Shown: positions 17,929 through 27,662 of the stretch, piece after piece | Layout of the letters: each line of letters starts with the position of its first letter | Position numbering within the stretch: position 1 is the first letter of the stretch | From: Fluviicola sp. XM-24bin1 | Lineage (GTDB): Bacteria; Bacteroidota; Bacteroidia; Flavobacteriales_D; Crocinitomicaceae | Reading direction: 5' to 3' | DNA: 64,000 bases | Assembly: GCA_003149635.1 (NCBI GenBank) | Contig: QCWI01000006.1 | Span: 62,001 to 126,000, forward strand | The notes under the pieces: generated by a model | What the model was told of the DNA's origin: nothing | What the model saw: the letters and a program-made list of their open reading frames with translations, nothing else | Databases searched by the model: none | Made by a program: the position numbers and the translations under genes

Positions 17929-18609
17929 ATGACAAATATCAAAGACTGGAACGACATCAAAACCAACGATAGTTGGGCAATATTTAAGATCATCGCTGAA
18001 TTCGTTGATGGATATGAGCGAATGGCAAAGATTGGCCCGTGTATTTCAGTTTTTGGATCCGCCCGAACAAAACCCGATAATAAGTACTACCAAATGGGGG
18101 TGAAGGTGTCTGAACTTTTGGCAAAAGGCGGATACGGTGTAATTACTGGAGGTGGCCCGGGAATCATGGAAGCGGGTAACAAAGGAGCGCAGCAAGGAGG
18201 CGGAAAATCTGTTGGATTGAACATCGACCTGCCTTTCGAACAAAGCCACAACCCATACATCGATCCTGAGCACGTGTTGGAATTCGACTATTTCTTCGTT
18301 CGTAAAGTAATGTTCGTGAAATACGCGCAGGGATTTGTTGTATTGCCGGGAGGTTTTGGAACATTGGATGAATTGTTCGAAGCGCTAACGTTGATTCAAA
18401 CGAAGAAAATCAACGATCGTCCTGTAGTTTTGATCGGAAAAGAATACTGGCAAGGACTCTTTGATTGGATCAAACTGCACATGTTGGAGGCAGAATCCAA
18501 TATCTCACCGAAAGATTTGGACTTGTTCGGAATTGTTGATACAGCAGAGGAAGCATACCAATACATAGACGACTTCTACAAGTCACATGATATGTCACCA
18601 AACTTCTAA
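17929..18609 (+). CDS. LOG-family protein (TIGR00730-type Rossmann fold)
   Basis: 226 residues with the two LOG-family motifs: TGGGPGIMEAGNKGA (about 72-86) and PGGFGTLDE (140-148). Relatives are nucleoside 5'-monophosphate phosphoribohydrolases, such as the cytokinin-activating LOG and bacterial nucleotide hydrolases; older annotations call them lysine decarboxylases, which is not supported. The presence of FFVRKVMFVKYAQGFVVLPGG fits the longer bacterial subgroup. The physiological substrate is unknown. The next gene, a PASTA protein, starts 20 bases downstream. Confidence 0.88.
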   Translation: MTNIKDWNDIKTNDSWAIFKIIAEFVDGYERMAKIGPCISVFGSARTKPDNKYYQMGVKVSELLAKGGYGVITGGGPGIMEAGNKGAQQGGGKSVGLNIDLPFEQSHNPYIDPEHVLEFDYFFVRKVMFVKYAQGFVVLPGGFGTLDELFEALTLIQTKKINDRPVVLIGKEYWQGLFDWIKLHMLEAESNISPKDLDLFGIVDTAEEAYQYIDDFYKSHDMSPNF

Positions 18610-18629
18610 AGTTGCACTAAGGAATCGCC

Positions 18630-19442
18630 ATGAAAGACTTTTTCAAGAAACTCGGAAATTTCATTTGGAGCAAAGCCTTCGGAATCAATTTTGCCGTGCT
18701 CATTTTAGTCTATCTCGGACTTTATTATGGATTGCAGGCATGGCTGAAAAGCACTACAAATCATGGTGTAGAAGTAAACGTTCCAAACATGGTAGGAAAG
18801 AATTCCAACAACGCAAAAGCACTTTTGAACGGTACGACCTTACAATACGAAGTCTTAGATTCCATCTACAAACCAGATGTAGTGGCAGGTACCATTCTTT
18901 CTCAAGATCCGAAAGCAACATCGATCACTGGAGTGAAAGTGAAAGAAGGACGTCGCATCCGTTTGCGCGTTTCAAAACGAACTATGTTGGTAGAAATGCC
19001 AAACCTCATTGACAAATCCCAGCGTTTTGCAGAAGGAGTCCTAAGAAACAGAGAATTCAGATATACACTCGAATACAAACCGACCAAAGAAGCGGACGGC
19101 GCCGTGCTGGAACAATGGTACAAAGGCAGAAAGATCGAAGGAGGTGAAAAAATTCCTATTGGTTCCAAAATAAAATTAATTGTTGGACGTAATGAGGTTG
19201 GGATTCTTCAGGATTTGCCAAACCTTTCTGGAATGAGTATCGTTGAGGCTCAAAGAGAAGTAGAACGCATGTTGAACATGGAATTTCTTCTCGGAGTTTG
19301 TCAGGGATGTGTGACACCAGAAGATTCGTCTGCGGCGGTTGTATTTACACAATCTCCGGAATGGACGGAAGGCGCTACGGTAGAATCAGGTGGTTCGATT
19401 GTCATTATGGCACGAATGCCGGGTGAAGAGATCCCTCAATAA
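18630..19442 (+). CDS. Membrane-anchored PASTA-domain protein
   Basis: 270 residues: a short cytoplasmic tail, one transmembrane helix (about 17-37, INFAVLILVYLGLYYGL), then three PASTA-like repeats: VEVNVPNMVGKNSNNAKALL, LVEMPNLIDKSQRFAEGVL and LQDLPNLSGMSIVEAQREVE, each followed by the typical GT(I/V)LSQDP-like turn. PASTA domains bind peptidoglycan-related ligands in kinases and PBPs, but there is no kinase or penicillin-binding domain here. The neighbourhood (rluD close downstream) resembles other Bacteroidota genomes. Role probably cell-wall associated, not proven. Confidence 0.86.
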   Translation: MKDFFKKLGNFIWSKAFGINFAVLILVYLGLYYGLQAWLKSTTNHGVEVNVPNMVGKNSNNAKALLNGTTLQYEVLDSIYKPDVVAGTILSQDPKATSITGVKVKEGRRIRLRVSKRTMLVEMPNLIDKSQRFAEGVLRNREFRYTLEYKPTKEADGAVLEQWYKGRKIEGGEKIPIGSKIKLIVGRNEVGILQDLPNLSGMSIVEAQREVERMLNMEFLLGVCQGCVTPEDSSAAVVFTQSPEWTEGATVESGGSIVIMARMPGEEIPQ

Positions 19443-19455
19443 CCTTACAGAACTT

Positions 19456-21708
19456 ATGAAGTATATCGGAATTATTAGTTGCTTGCTGCTGGCAACAGTA
19501 TCTTATGCTCAAACTGGAGACGAAGCTGGGCCCCTTACTGGGAATCCTGTCCTCCAGGCAAAAGCGATGAAAAATCAAACCTTGGCGAAATCTTCTTCCA
19601 ATACGTTTGATAGTTCATTTATTTACTTCACAGATACGCTGAGTTTACCAGTATTTGATGATTTCAGCACAGATAAATTTCAGAAATACACCGAAGATTT
19701 CAACGCGCCCGGAGTTACATCTATTTTGGAATACCGTCTACTAGATACGGGTTCTCAACCGTTACCAAGCAATTATTCAGGGACACAGCAAATTACTTTT
19801 AGAAGAACATACAACGAGCAGCTAGGATCTTTTTCCGATGTAAACTTCACTCCCGTGGATGTGCAATTGGGAGATCAGACAAACTATCCAACGTCTTATA
19901 ATACAGTTTCTGCTTATCCACCATATTATATATATGATACGATTCCACAGGCAGGAGGAACCGATCCAAATCCGGATACAGTGTATATCGTTGGGCCTGA
20001 TCTGACGCAAGATTCGGCGCGTCAGTTCTTCATGCCGATCAGCGACCCAAGTGCTATCTGGTTGGACGACTTTGTATATTGGAACAATACAATGGCGCTC
20101 AATCCATGGTCTATCGGAGTGGCGACATTCGATGGTTTGGATGAAACAGGTTACCCGTATGCGATCAATTCCACGTTAACGAATTACGCAGACTTTTTGA
20201 CATCGAAACCGATCGATATGACTACGGTGACGGTGGCAGATTCCATGTACTTCACGTTTGTGTATCAAGCACAGGGATTGGCCGATGCACCAGAACCAAG
20301 TGATTCTTTGGTATTACAGTTTTACGCTTCAGCACTAGACCAATGGCGCAATGTCTGGTCGATTAACGGAGTCGCAGTGGATACATTCAGAGCCGGACAT
20401 ATTCTAATCGATGATCCTGATTACTTCACTGACGCATTCCAATTCCGATTTATGAACTACGGAGGATTGTCTGGAAGTCTCGATCATTTCCATATTGATT
20501 ATGTAAACCTTCGTTCAGTTCCTGGATTCGGCGGATCAGCCGATACTTTGTTACGAGATGTAGCATTTTCGTATCCAATGAACACCTTACTAGCGGATTA
20601 CACATCAGTTCCTTGGGATCATTACAAGAATCTTGGGAATCCGAACAACGCAATGTCTGCGAATGCACCAATCACAATGGCGAACAGTTTTCCAACAGAC
20701 ATCAGTGCTAACGACGGAACCCTAGAAGTATATTACAACAGCGTGTTGGAAAGCGCACCGTGTACATTAGTCAGTGATATTCTCTGTGCAAACGTCAACG
20801 ATAATTATTTCGCACTGGATATTCCTAACTCTGAGCACGATATCCAGTCATGCTACACTTTCGATCAATCGAAGCCAGGGATTTCTCAAGATTTTGATAT
20901 CGTGGCGACAGCAACTGGTGGAGCACCGAATTTGGCGCTGAACGACACCGTTCGATTCACGCAAACGTTCCAGAACTATTACAGTTATGACGACGGAAGT
21001 GCGGAATCAGCCTACGGTTCCACGGGTATTCAGTCCAGATTGGCCATCCAATACACGCCGTATGAAGCAGATTCAATTATCGGATTGGCGATGCACTTTG
21101 TTCCATCTGTAGACGATGTATCGAACAACTTGTTCTTTCTCACGGTTTGGGACGACAACAACGGTGAGCCAGGAAACGTGATTTACGAGGATAATTTATT
21201 CTCACCTCGCACACCTTCCTACAATTACGGTTACAACATGTTCTCGTACTACTTCTTCGAGGATACGATGAGAGTTCCTGTCAATGGAACCTTCTACGTA
21301 GGTTGGAGACAATTGGAAGCTGATCGATTGAATATCGGTTTGGATCGTAATAACGATAATAGTGACCATATTTTCTTTAGTATTGATGGAGGAGCTACTT
21401 GGGAAGGCGGTACGGAAGCCGGTTCTGCTATGATTCGCCCGATTTTCTCAACTGAAATGAACGTTACTTTAGGGGGCCAAGAAAAGCCTGAAATCCAAAG
21501 AATTTCAAAAATTTATCCAAATCCGACAAGAAATAAGGTTACCATTGAACCTTCTGTTACATATACTGGTGCAATCTTGCGAAATATGCAAGGTCAGATT
21601 GTGAAACACATTGATAATTTAGAGTTTTACATGCAAGACCTCCCATCGGGAATGTACTTCCTAGAAATACATGGGGAAAGCAAGATTCACAAGATTAGTA
21701 AAATGTAA
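19456..21708 (+). CDS. Secreted protein with T9SS type A C-terminal sorting domain
   Basis: 750 residues. A signal peptide (MKYIGIISCLLLATVSYAQ) is followed by a large beta-rich Asp/Tyr/Ser-rich region with no catalytic motif I recognise. The C-terminal ~65 residues form a T9SS type A sorting domain: ISKIYPNPTRNKVTIEPS, then LRNMQGQIV and LPSGMYFLEIHGESKIHKISKM. The protein should cross the outer membrane by the type IX system and be cleaved and attached or released. The ATG at 19456 is 13 bases after the PASTA gene, and rluD starts 7 bases after its stop. Function unknown; an adhesin-like or structural role is a guess. Confidence 0.88.
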   Translation: MKYIGIISCLLLATVSYAQTGDEAGPLTGNPVLQAKAMKNQTLAKSSSNTFDSSFIYFTDTLSLPVFDDFSTDKFQKYTEDFNAPGVTSILEYRLLDTGSQPLPSNYSGTQQITFRRTYNEQLGSFSDVNFTPVDVQLGDQTNYPTSYNTVSAYPPYYIYDTIPQAGGTDPNPDTVYIVGPDLTQDSARQFFMPISDPSAIWLDDFVYWNNTMALNPWSIGVATFDGLDETGYPYAINSTLTNYADFLTSKPIDMTTVTVADSMYFTFVYQAQGLADAPEPSDSLVLQFYASALDQWRNVWSINGVAVDTFRAGHILIDDPDYFTDAFQFRFMNYGGLSGSLDHFHIDYVNLRSVPGFGGSADTLLRDVAFSYPMNTLLADYTSVPWDHYKNLGNPNNAMSANAPITMANSFPTDISANDGTLEVYYNSVLESAPCTLVSDILCANVNDNYFALDIPNSEHDIQSCYTFDQSKPGISQDFDIVATATGGAPNLALNDTVRFTQTFQNYYSYDDGSAESAYGSTGIQSRLAIQYTPYEADSIIGLAMHFVPSVDDVSNNLFFLTVWDDNNGEPGNVIYEDNLFSPRTPSYNYGYNMFSYYFFEDTMRVPVNGTFYVGWRQLEADRLNIGLDRNNDNSDHIFFSIDGGATWEGGTEAGSAMIRPIFSTEMNVTLGGQEKPEIQRISKIYPNPTRNKVTIEPSVTYTGAILRNMQGQIVKHIDNLEFYMQDLPSGMYFLEIHGESKIHKISKM

Positions 21709-21715
21709 CTGTAAC

Positions 21716-22753
21716 ATGCAGGATTTGGACGGGCATAAAGTAGACGAAGAACAGCAAGAAGAACTTTTCGAGCACCATCGTTTCACGGCCGATGAAGGTC
21801 AGGAGGTATTGCGGATCGACAAGTTCCTCATGGATCGCATGCCGAATACTTCCCGGAGTAAAATTCAAATCGCAGCCAAAGGTGGCAACATCCATGTGAA
21901 CAAGAAGCCTGTAAAGCAGAATTACAAGATCAAACCCGGAGATGAAGTTTCCATCGTTTTGCCCTATCCGATTCGTGAAATCGAACTTATTCCGCAAGAC
22001 ATTCCTTTAGATATTGCCTACGAGGATGAAAGCCTGGTCGTAGTGAACAAACCTGCAAATATGGTAGTACACCCAGGATACGGTAACTACAAAGGAACCT
22101 TAGTCAATGCGTTGGTCTTTCATTTCGACAATTTACCTGAGAAAATCGACAATTATTACGGTCGACCAGGATTGGTGCATCGTCTTGATAAGCATACCAC
22201 AGGACTTCTAGTTATTGCCAAAACCGAAACGGCTTTAACCAATCTTGCGAAACAATTCTACGATCGCATAACAGAACGAAGATACCATGCGCTGGTTTGG
22301 GGCGATGTTCAAGAGGATGGAACCGTGGAAGGGAATATAGGTCGCTCGCTCAAGAATCGTAAAGTGATGACAGTTTTTCCAGAGGGCGATCATGGGAAGC
22401 ATGCCGTAACGCATTACAAAGTATTGAAACGATTTGGCTACGTAACGTTATTAGAATGCAAACTGGAAACAGGAAGAACGCACCAAATTCGAGCACACAT
22501 GAAGTATATCGGACATCCGTTATTTCATGATCTTGAGTACGGTGGCGATAAGATTCTGAAAGGAATGACCACCAGCAAGTACAAAAGGTTTGTGGAGAAT
22601 TGCTTCGACTTGATTCCAGGACAAGCATTGCATGCAAAAACACTTGGGTTTGAGCATCCCGAAACAAAAGAATTTATCCGATTGGATTCTGATTTGCCGG
22701 ATAGCTTTGAAAGAATTATGGAAAAATGGACAACATATATTAAAGAGGATTAA
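21716..22753 (+). CDS. rluD: Ribosomal large subunit pseudouridine synthase, RluD type
   Basis: 345 residues. An N-terminal S4 RNA-binding domain (LRIDKFLMDRMPNTSRSKIQ to GDEVSIVLPYP) precedes the RluA-family catalytic domain, with VVNKPANMVVHPGYGNYKGTLVNAL and the catalytic aspartate in GLVHRLDKHTTGLLVIAKT. It ends with LLECKLETGRTHQIRAHMKYIGHPLFHD. RluD modifies helix 69 of 23S rRNA in E. coli; that target is inferred here. The start at 21716 is 7 bases after the T9SS gene, so they may be co-transcribed. Confidence 0.92.
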   Translation: MQDLDGHKVDEEQQEELFEHHRFTADEGQEVLRIDKFLMDRMPNTSRSKIQIAAKGGNIHVNKKPVKQNYKIKPGDEVSIVLPYPIREIELIPQDIPLDIAYEDESLVVVNKPANMVVHPGYGNYKGTLVNALVFHFDNLPEKIDNYYGRPGLVHRLDKHTTGLLVIAKTETALTNLAKQFYDRITERRYHALVWGDVQEDGTVEGNIGRSLKNRKVMTVFPEGDHGKHAVTHYKVLKRFGYVTLLECKLETGRTHQIRAHMKYIGHPLFHDLEYGGDKILKGMTTSKYKRFVENCFDLIPGQALHAKTLGFEHPETKEFIRLDSDLPDSFERIMEKWTTYIKED

Positions 22754-22823
22754 CCAAAAAAGTTCAAATTTGAAAGCCTTGTGAAATAACGAAAAGCTAT
22801 TGTGCGTCAATCAGTTTTTTTGT

Positions 22824-22831
22824 TACTTTTA
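22824..22831 (+). promoter_or_regulatory. Possible -7 box for the OmpA-family gene
   Basis: TACTTTTA, one base off TAnnTTTG, 54 bases ahead of the ATG at 22886. A TTG at 22800-22802 is 21 bases upstream. The same octamer is seen ahead of rfbA and the gene at 57741. Confidence 0.35.
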
Positions 22832-22885
22832 CGGTCATTATAACCCGAAATGCTACGAAAGCGAACCAATACGAAAAGGACAGCT

Positions 22886-25078
22886 ATGAAGTTTAAATAC
22901 GCCTTATCACTTGTATTCATTGTAGTTGCTACTATGGCAACAGCTCAGAACTCACAAGTATTGAAAGCCCGCACTGCATACATGAGTGCAGCATTTGCAG
23001 ACGCCCGTGAACTGGGAGAAAAAGCCTATCGAAGCATCCCTTCTAGCAACTCACGCAAAAACCTCCGCCTCAAAGGAGAAATGGCGACACTAACAGGAGA
23101 TTGTTTCCGTTTTCAGGAAATGTATCGACCAGCGAATGAGTGGTACGAAAGAGCCATCCAATTAGAGTATTTCAACAAAGTTCCTGAAATCTACCTGTAC
23201 AACGGAGATATGCTTCGTATGATGGGTGAGAACGAGAAAGCCAAAGAAATGTACGAAGAGTACATGAAGCTAGTTCCTGAAAGTGACATGGCGAAGGCTG
23301 GATTGGAATCTCTTAAAATGAACGAATCTTTCGTAGAGAATAAAACACGTCACGTTATTGAGAATGAGGTGGAGTTGAATACGGAAGGATTTGATATGGC
23401 CTCTGTAGTTGGAGACCGTAAAGGAGTAAAAATCTATTTCGGATCTAGTCGCGATGGCGGTGTAGGTAGCGATGAGTCTTCTCGTACAGGAGATGCTCAG
23501 ATGGATCTTTGGGTTTCAGATTTGGACAAAAAAGGAAACTGGACGAAGCCATACCTCGTTAAAGAAAGCGATGAAGGAACTATCAATACTCCGGATGCTG
23601 AGGGAACCGTTTGTTTCGATGAGCGTTACAAGAAAATGTTCTTTACGCGTTGTCCAGTAATGAAAAAGCAAAATCTTGGTTGTGAAATCTGGATGTCAGA
23701 AGCAGCAAACAAAACAGAGTGGAAAGCGCCAATTGAACTTACTGATTTGCGTCCACACGATTCAGTTTCAATCGGACACCCTGCAACTATCGATGGAAAG
23801 TTCCTAGTATTCGTTTCAGATCAAGAAGGTGGTTACGGTGGTAAAGACCTTTGGTACTCAACCTACGATCGTAAGTCTGAGTCATGGTCTGCGCCTAAAA
23901 ACATGGGGCCCGAAATCAATACGGCTGGAGACGAGTTGTTCCCAACTTTCGCATTGAACGGAGACTTGTTGTTCTCAACAGACGGTCGTCCGGGAATGGG
24001 TGGTTTAGATTTGTTCCGCGCTGCTCGTGTTGGTGAAGAGAACAAATGGGAGAACCCAACAAACCTTGGTTCACCGTTGAACTCCTCAAGCAATGATTAC
24101 GCGCTTACAGAAATTGATGAGCGTAATGGGTACTTGACTTCAGAGCGTAAGAGTGTAAATGGAGAATACAACGTAGATATCTTCTCATACAACATTCCTC
24201 CGTTCCTTTACACGCTGAAAATGGATGTTCACGAATTCGGAGATCCTTCTCGTAAGATCGAAGATGTTCGTATTACAGTGAAAGGAGAAAATCCAGGAGA
24301 AACTTGGGAAGGATATACAAATGCGGAAGGAGCGATCTTCTGGGATATTCGTCCAATCGAAGATCCGACATTTGGTAACCGTTACGTGAACGAAAACTCA
24401 ACGTACACCATCTCAATTTCTGGAGATCCTGAGTTGTACTACGAGCAACCAGAAACACAAACGATTACAACAGAAGGATTGAATTACAACCAGGATTTCT
24501 TGGTGGCAATGAACTTGATCCCGCAACGTCCGATTCGTCTACCGGAAGTTCGTTACCCTCTTGATAAATGGGAGTTGTTGATCGATTCAACGGGAACTGT
24601 ACCATTCAACTCAAAAGATTCATTGGATTACGTATTGAAGATGTTGGAAGACAATCCGAAATTGGTTATTCAATTGAACTCTCACACGGATTCACGTGGT
24701 AGCTCGGTAATGAACGAGCGTTTGGCAACAAACCGAGCGCGTCGATGTTACAAGTACCTTGTGGAAGAGAAAGGAGTTGATCCACGTCGTATCGTACCCG
24801 TTGGTAAAGGAGAGTCTAAGCCAAGAAAAGTATGGAAGAAAGGTGACGAGTACTACGTAGTTGGGCCGTTGGATAACGATCCAAACAAAGACGAATACGA
24901 AGAAATCATCTTGACAGAGAAATACATCAACCAATACAGATCATCGAATCGTGATTTGTTTGAAAGACTTCACCAGTACAACCGTCGTACGGATGCTGAG
25001 ATTCTTTCATTGGACTTCGATCCTGCAACGGCTGAGCCAGCAGATGAAAAGTACTTGAAGTACGTTCGATACAGATAA
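22886..25078 (+). CDS. TPR/PD40/OmpA outer-membrane protein, PorE-like architecture
   Basis: 730 residues. Signal peptide MKFKYALSLVFIVVATMATAQ; TPR-like helices to about residue 150 (YNGDMLRMMGENEKAKEMYEEY); PD40/WD40-like propeller about 160-430 (repeats such as KVLYFGSSRDGG-type strands, GKFLVFVSDQEGGYGGKDLWYS, LLFSTDGRPGMGGLDLFRA); a carboxypeptidase-regulatory-like fold (DVRITVKGENPGETWEGYTNAEG); and an OmpA-like peptidoglycan-binding domain from about 560 (LVIQLNSHTDSRGSSVMNERLATNRARRCYKYL, RIVPVGKGES). This domain order matches PorE of the T9SS and related gliding or envelope proteins. Orthology to PorE is not certain, because Bacteroidota carry several such proteins. It is followed by a clear terminator and stands as a single transcription unit. 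Confidence 0.85.
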   Translation: MKFKYALSLVFIVVATMATAQNSQVLKARTAYMSAAFADARELGEKAYRSIPSSNSRKNLRLKGEMATLTGDCFRFQEMYRPANEWYERAIQLEYFNKVPEIYLYNGDMLRMMGENEKAKEMYEEYMKLVPESDMAKAGLESLKMNESFVENKTRHVIENEVELNTEGFDMASVVGDRKGVKIYFGSSRDGGVGSDESSRTGDAQMDLWVSDLDKKGNWTKPYLVKESDEGTINTPDAEGTVCFDERYKKMFFTRCPVMKKQNLGCEIWMSEAANKTEWKAPIELTDLRPHDSVSIGHPATIDGKFLVFVSDQEGGYGGKDLWYSTYDRKSESWSAPKNMGPEINTAGDELFPTFALNGDLLFSTDGRPGMGGLDLFRAARVGEENKWENPTNLGSPLNSSSNDYALTEIDERNGYLTSERKSVNGEYNVDIFSYNIPPFLYTLKMDVHEFGDPSRKIEDVRITVKGENPGETWEGYTNAEGAIFWDIRPIEDPTFGNRYVNENSTYTISISGDPELYYEQPETQTITTEGLNYNQDFLVAMNLIPQRPIRLPEVRYPLDKWELLIDSTGTVPFNSKDSLDYVLKMLEDNPKLVIQLNSHTDSRGSSVMNERLATNRARRCYKYLVEEKGVDPRRIVPVGKGESKPRKVWKKGDEYYVVGPLDNDPNKDEYEEIILTEKYINQYRSSNRDLFERLHQYNRRTDAEILSLDFDPATAEPADEKYLKYVRYR

Positions 25079-25100
25079 GAAATAGCAATTCAATTGCAAG

Positions 25101-25132
25101 CCCTGATGTCTTTTTGATTTCAGGGTTTTTTT
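25101..25132 (+). terminator. Intrinsic terminator after the OmpA-family gene
   Basis: CCCTGA (25101-25106) pairs with TCAGGG (25120-25125), followed by seven T. Confidence 0.75.
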
Positions 25133-25165
25133 GTATCTTAAAGTAAGAACCTTAAACCTACCACA

Positions 25166-26314
25166 ATGACAGAAGAGTACCTCCACTTTATCTGGAGTTT
25201 GAAGCGTATTGTTGCGCCTCAATTAACAACCCAGCATCAAGAACCAATTCTAATCAAGAGTGCTGGAATGCACAATGAGCTATTGGCTGGCCCAGATTTC
25301 AGCCACGCAAAAATCAATATTGATGGAATTGAATGGCATGGCCCCGTGGAAATCCATGTCAAAAGTTCTGATTGGTATGCTCACAAGCATCATCACGATT
25401 CGGCGTACAATAATGTCGTTCTGCACGTCGTGTATGAACACGATAAAGAAATAGAGCAGAACGGAAGAATGTTACCCACATTGGAACTAAAGCCCTACAT
25501 TGATTGGGAGCATTTTAATCGATTCGAACAATTCAAAAAAAGCAAACATGATATCGCCTGCGCGGCGTCACTGAAACAAACCAACGCACTGTTTATCGAA
25601 AATATGATGGAGAAAGCTCTCATTCAAAAGTGGAATCAAAAGATTCAAGTGCTTGAAGAGTACATCCAGGAGCCCGAAGATGCCATGATGAAATTTCTCG
25701 GGGCTGCTTTTGGCGGACACTTGAACATGCATCCTTTTCTTCAGACGCTGGCGACCATTCCATCAGACAGGCTTAGGAAGATGCCGCCCATCAAACGGTA
25801 TAATCTATTATTGACGCAAAGCGGGATGGTTTTCAATGACTCAAAAACAATCGATCGCTGGCATTTTAAAGGCAATCGTCCTGGAAACTTTCCTTCCAAA
25901 AGATTATATCAATTTGCATTCTTCATGCACGATGAACAATTGAAGTTGTTGGCGCATCTTTCGAGCGCAAGCGAAGTCATTGATCGCTTCGATGAAATAA
26001 TGAAACCAAAAACCTATCAATTGCGACTTTCTTCAAGTTTTAAGAATCACCTCTTGATCAACGCTGTAGCACCCTTCTTTTATTACTGTGCGCACGCGGA
26101 ACAAGATGAACGCTATCTAGACTTTGCTCTAGATTTATTAAAGCACCTGCCTCCAGAGAACAATAACATTACAAGGAAATGGTCGAACGTGGATCGTAAA
26201 CCTAAAAATGCTTGGGAATCGCAAGGCCTTTTGGCACTACATCGTTACTATTGCAAAGCGAAAAAATGCCTATCTTGCGAAGTAGGAAACGCCATCATTG
26301 ATCGTTCGAAATGA
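25166..26314 (+). CDS. DUF2851 family protein
   Basis: 382 residues matching the Bacteroidota family DUF2851: MTEEYLHFIWSLKRI at the N-terminus, GMHNELLAGPDFSHAKINIDGIEWHGPVEIHVKSSDWYAHKHHHD and YNNVVLHVVYEHD, then a helical middle with FGGHLNMHPF. The C-terminus has a cysteine pair (KAKKCLSCEVG). No known activity. The His-rich WYAHKHHHD region might bind metal, which is speculation. The stop overlaps the PspC gene start by ATGA. Confidence 0.85.
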   Translation: MTEEYLHFIWSLKRIVAPQLTTQHQEPILIKSAGMHNELLAGPDFSHAKINIDGIEWHGPVEIHVKSSDWYAHKHHHDSAYNNVVLHVVYEHDKEIEQNGRMLPTLELKPYIDWEHFNRFEQFKKSKHDIACAASLKQTNALFIENMMEKALIQKWNQKIQVLEEYIQEPEDAMMKFLGAAFGGHLNMHPFLQTLATIPSDRLRKMPPIKRYNLLLTQSGMVFNDSKTIDRWHFKGNRPGNFPSKRLYQFAFFMHDEQLKLLAHLSSASEVIDRFDEIMKPKTYQLRLSSSFKNHLLINAVAPFFYYCAHAEQDERYLDFALDLLKHLPPENNNITRKWSNVDRKPKNAWESQGLLALHRYYCKAKKCLSCEVGNAIIDRSK

Positions 26315-26541
26315 TACAGAAAATCATCTTCTTTTTTGAAATGAAATCCTTTGGTGTTTGTGCCTGGTGGGCACGCAAACTGGGGATTAAAACCTCGAAG
26401 GTACGACTTGGATTCATCTATGCATCCTTTATCGCTTTGGGGTCGCCGCTTCTAATCTATCTCATTATGGCATGGATTCTAGAGCATAAGCACTATTTCA
26501 AATTTCAACGACGCAAGAGAAACACCATCTGGGAATTGTAA
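26311..26541 (+). CDS. PspC-domain small membrane protein
   Basis: 76 residues with the PspC pattern: CAWWARKLGIKTSKVRLGFIYASFIALGSPLLIYLIMAWIL, that is, a short helix then one transmembrane segment. PspC domains occur in phage-shock stress regulators, but this short stand-alone form has no attached sensor domain. It sits between DUF2851 (4-base overlap) and the K+ channel gene (6-base gap), so all three are likely one operon. Confidence 0.8.
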   Translation: MIQKIIFFFEMKSFGVCAWWARKLGIKTSKVRLGFIYASFIALGSPLLIYLIMAWILEHKHYFKFQRRKRNTIWEL

Positions 26542-26547
26542 GCGAGC

Positions 26548-27561
26548 ATGTTTGTTCAATCGGTTTTATTCAAAAAAATGTCCTACTTCCTCGGCCTGAT
26601 AGCCTTTATCACGGTCGGTGGAACTATCGGATATATGGTAATTGAAGGGTGGAGTTTTGTGAATGCACTCTACATGACGATCATCACCATTTCCACCGTA
26701 GGTTATGGCGAGGTACTTCCGTTGACCGAATATGGCAAACTGTTCACGGCATTCTTGATAGTTTCAAGCTTCGGTACTTTCGCCTACGCAATTACAACAC
26801 TCACACGCTACTTCATTGGAGGAGAATACAAACGTTACATCAAAGAATATCGAGTCATGAAAGAAACGAGAAAAATGCACGATCACGTAATCATCTGTGG
26901 ATTTGGTCGCGTTGGAATGCAAGTTGCCGCTGATTTAATGGGAGCGGATCAAGATTTTGTGATCCTCGAAAAGAATGAAGAGGTTATTGACCACTGGTCG
27001 GCGCATGACGAATACTTATTTATCAAAGGCGATAGCACAGACGACGAGGTGTTAGATCGTGCAGGAATCAATAATGCGAAAGCGGTGATAACTTGCATGC
27101 CGAAAGATGCTGATAACATTTATGTCGTTCTGGCCTCAAGAGAAAAAAACGACCAGGTGTTCATTGTAAGTAGAGCCTCTTTGAATACTTCCGTTTCGAA
27201 GCTTCGAATGGCCGGAGCGAACAATGTAATTATGCCAGATTCCATCGGTGGATCACACATGGCCTCCTTGATTTCCAATCCAGACGTGATGGAGTTTTTA
27301 GATATCATCCGTACACAAGGGACATTTGGAGCTAACATCGATTCTGTAACCTATGATCAACTGCCCTCCGATCTTCAAGGTAAATCAATTGGTGAATTGC
27401 AAGCGCACAAGTTATCGGGTGTAACTATTATTGGATATCGCCAACAGGGAGGCGAGTATGAAATTAATCCGCCGGATTCAAAGCAGATAGAGCCCGGCTC
27501 AAAATTGTTTGTACTGGGTAACGAAGAGCAAATCAACGCATTCGTTAAGTACTTTAAATAA
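26548..27561 (+). CDS. RCK-gated potassium channel (Kch/MthK-like)
   Basis: 337 residues. Two transmembrane helices (about 12-31 and 63-85) flank a pore with selectivity filter TVGYGE (50-55). An RCK/TrkA-N domain follows: HVIICGFGRVGMQVAADL (nucleotide motif GFGRVG 118-123), GDSTDDEVLDRAGI, and then an RCK-C domain ending in PGSKLFVLGNEEQINAFVKYF. Predicted tetrameric K+ channel gated by a ligand bound to the RCK ring. Last gene of the DUF2851-PspC run. Confidence 0.93.
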   Translation: MFVQSVLFKKMSYFLGLIAFITVGGTIGYMVIEGWSFVNALYMTIITISTVGYGEVLPLTEYGKLFTAFLIVSSFGTFAYAITTLTRYFIGGEYKRYIKEYRVMKETRKMHDHVIICGFGRVGMQVAADLMGADQDFVILEKNEEVIDHWSAHDEYLFIKGDSTDDEVLDRAGINNAKAVITCMPKDADNIYVVLASREKNDQVFIVSRASLNTSVSKLRMAGANNVIMPDSIGGSHMASLISNPDVMEFLDIIRTQGTFGANIDSVTYDQLPSDLQGKSIGELQAHKLSGVTIIGYRQQGGEYEINPPDSKQIEPGSKLFVLGNEEQINAFVKYFK

Positions 27562-27620
27562 CTCCGAAATAGCTCAATTACCGCCTATACAGTTCTCCTG
27601 TGACGCTCGCTTTAAATTGT

Positions 27621-27628
27621 TATATTTG
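27621..27628 (+). promoter_or_regulatory. -7 promoter box for the AGCS symporter gene
   Basis: TATATTTG matches TAnnTTTG, 34 bases ahead of the ATG at 27663. The expected -33 position reads CTG rather than TTG. Confidence 0.5.
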
Positions 27629-27662
27629 GTTCCTACTTGAAAACTAGCATAATCTCTACAAA

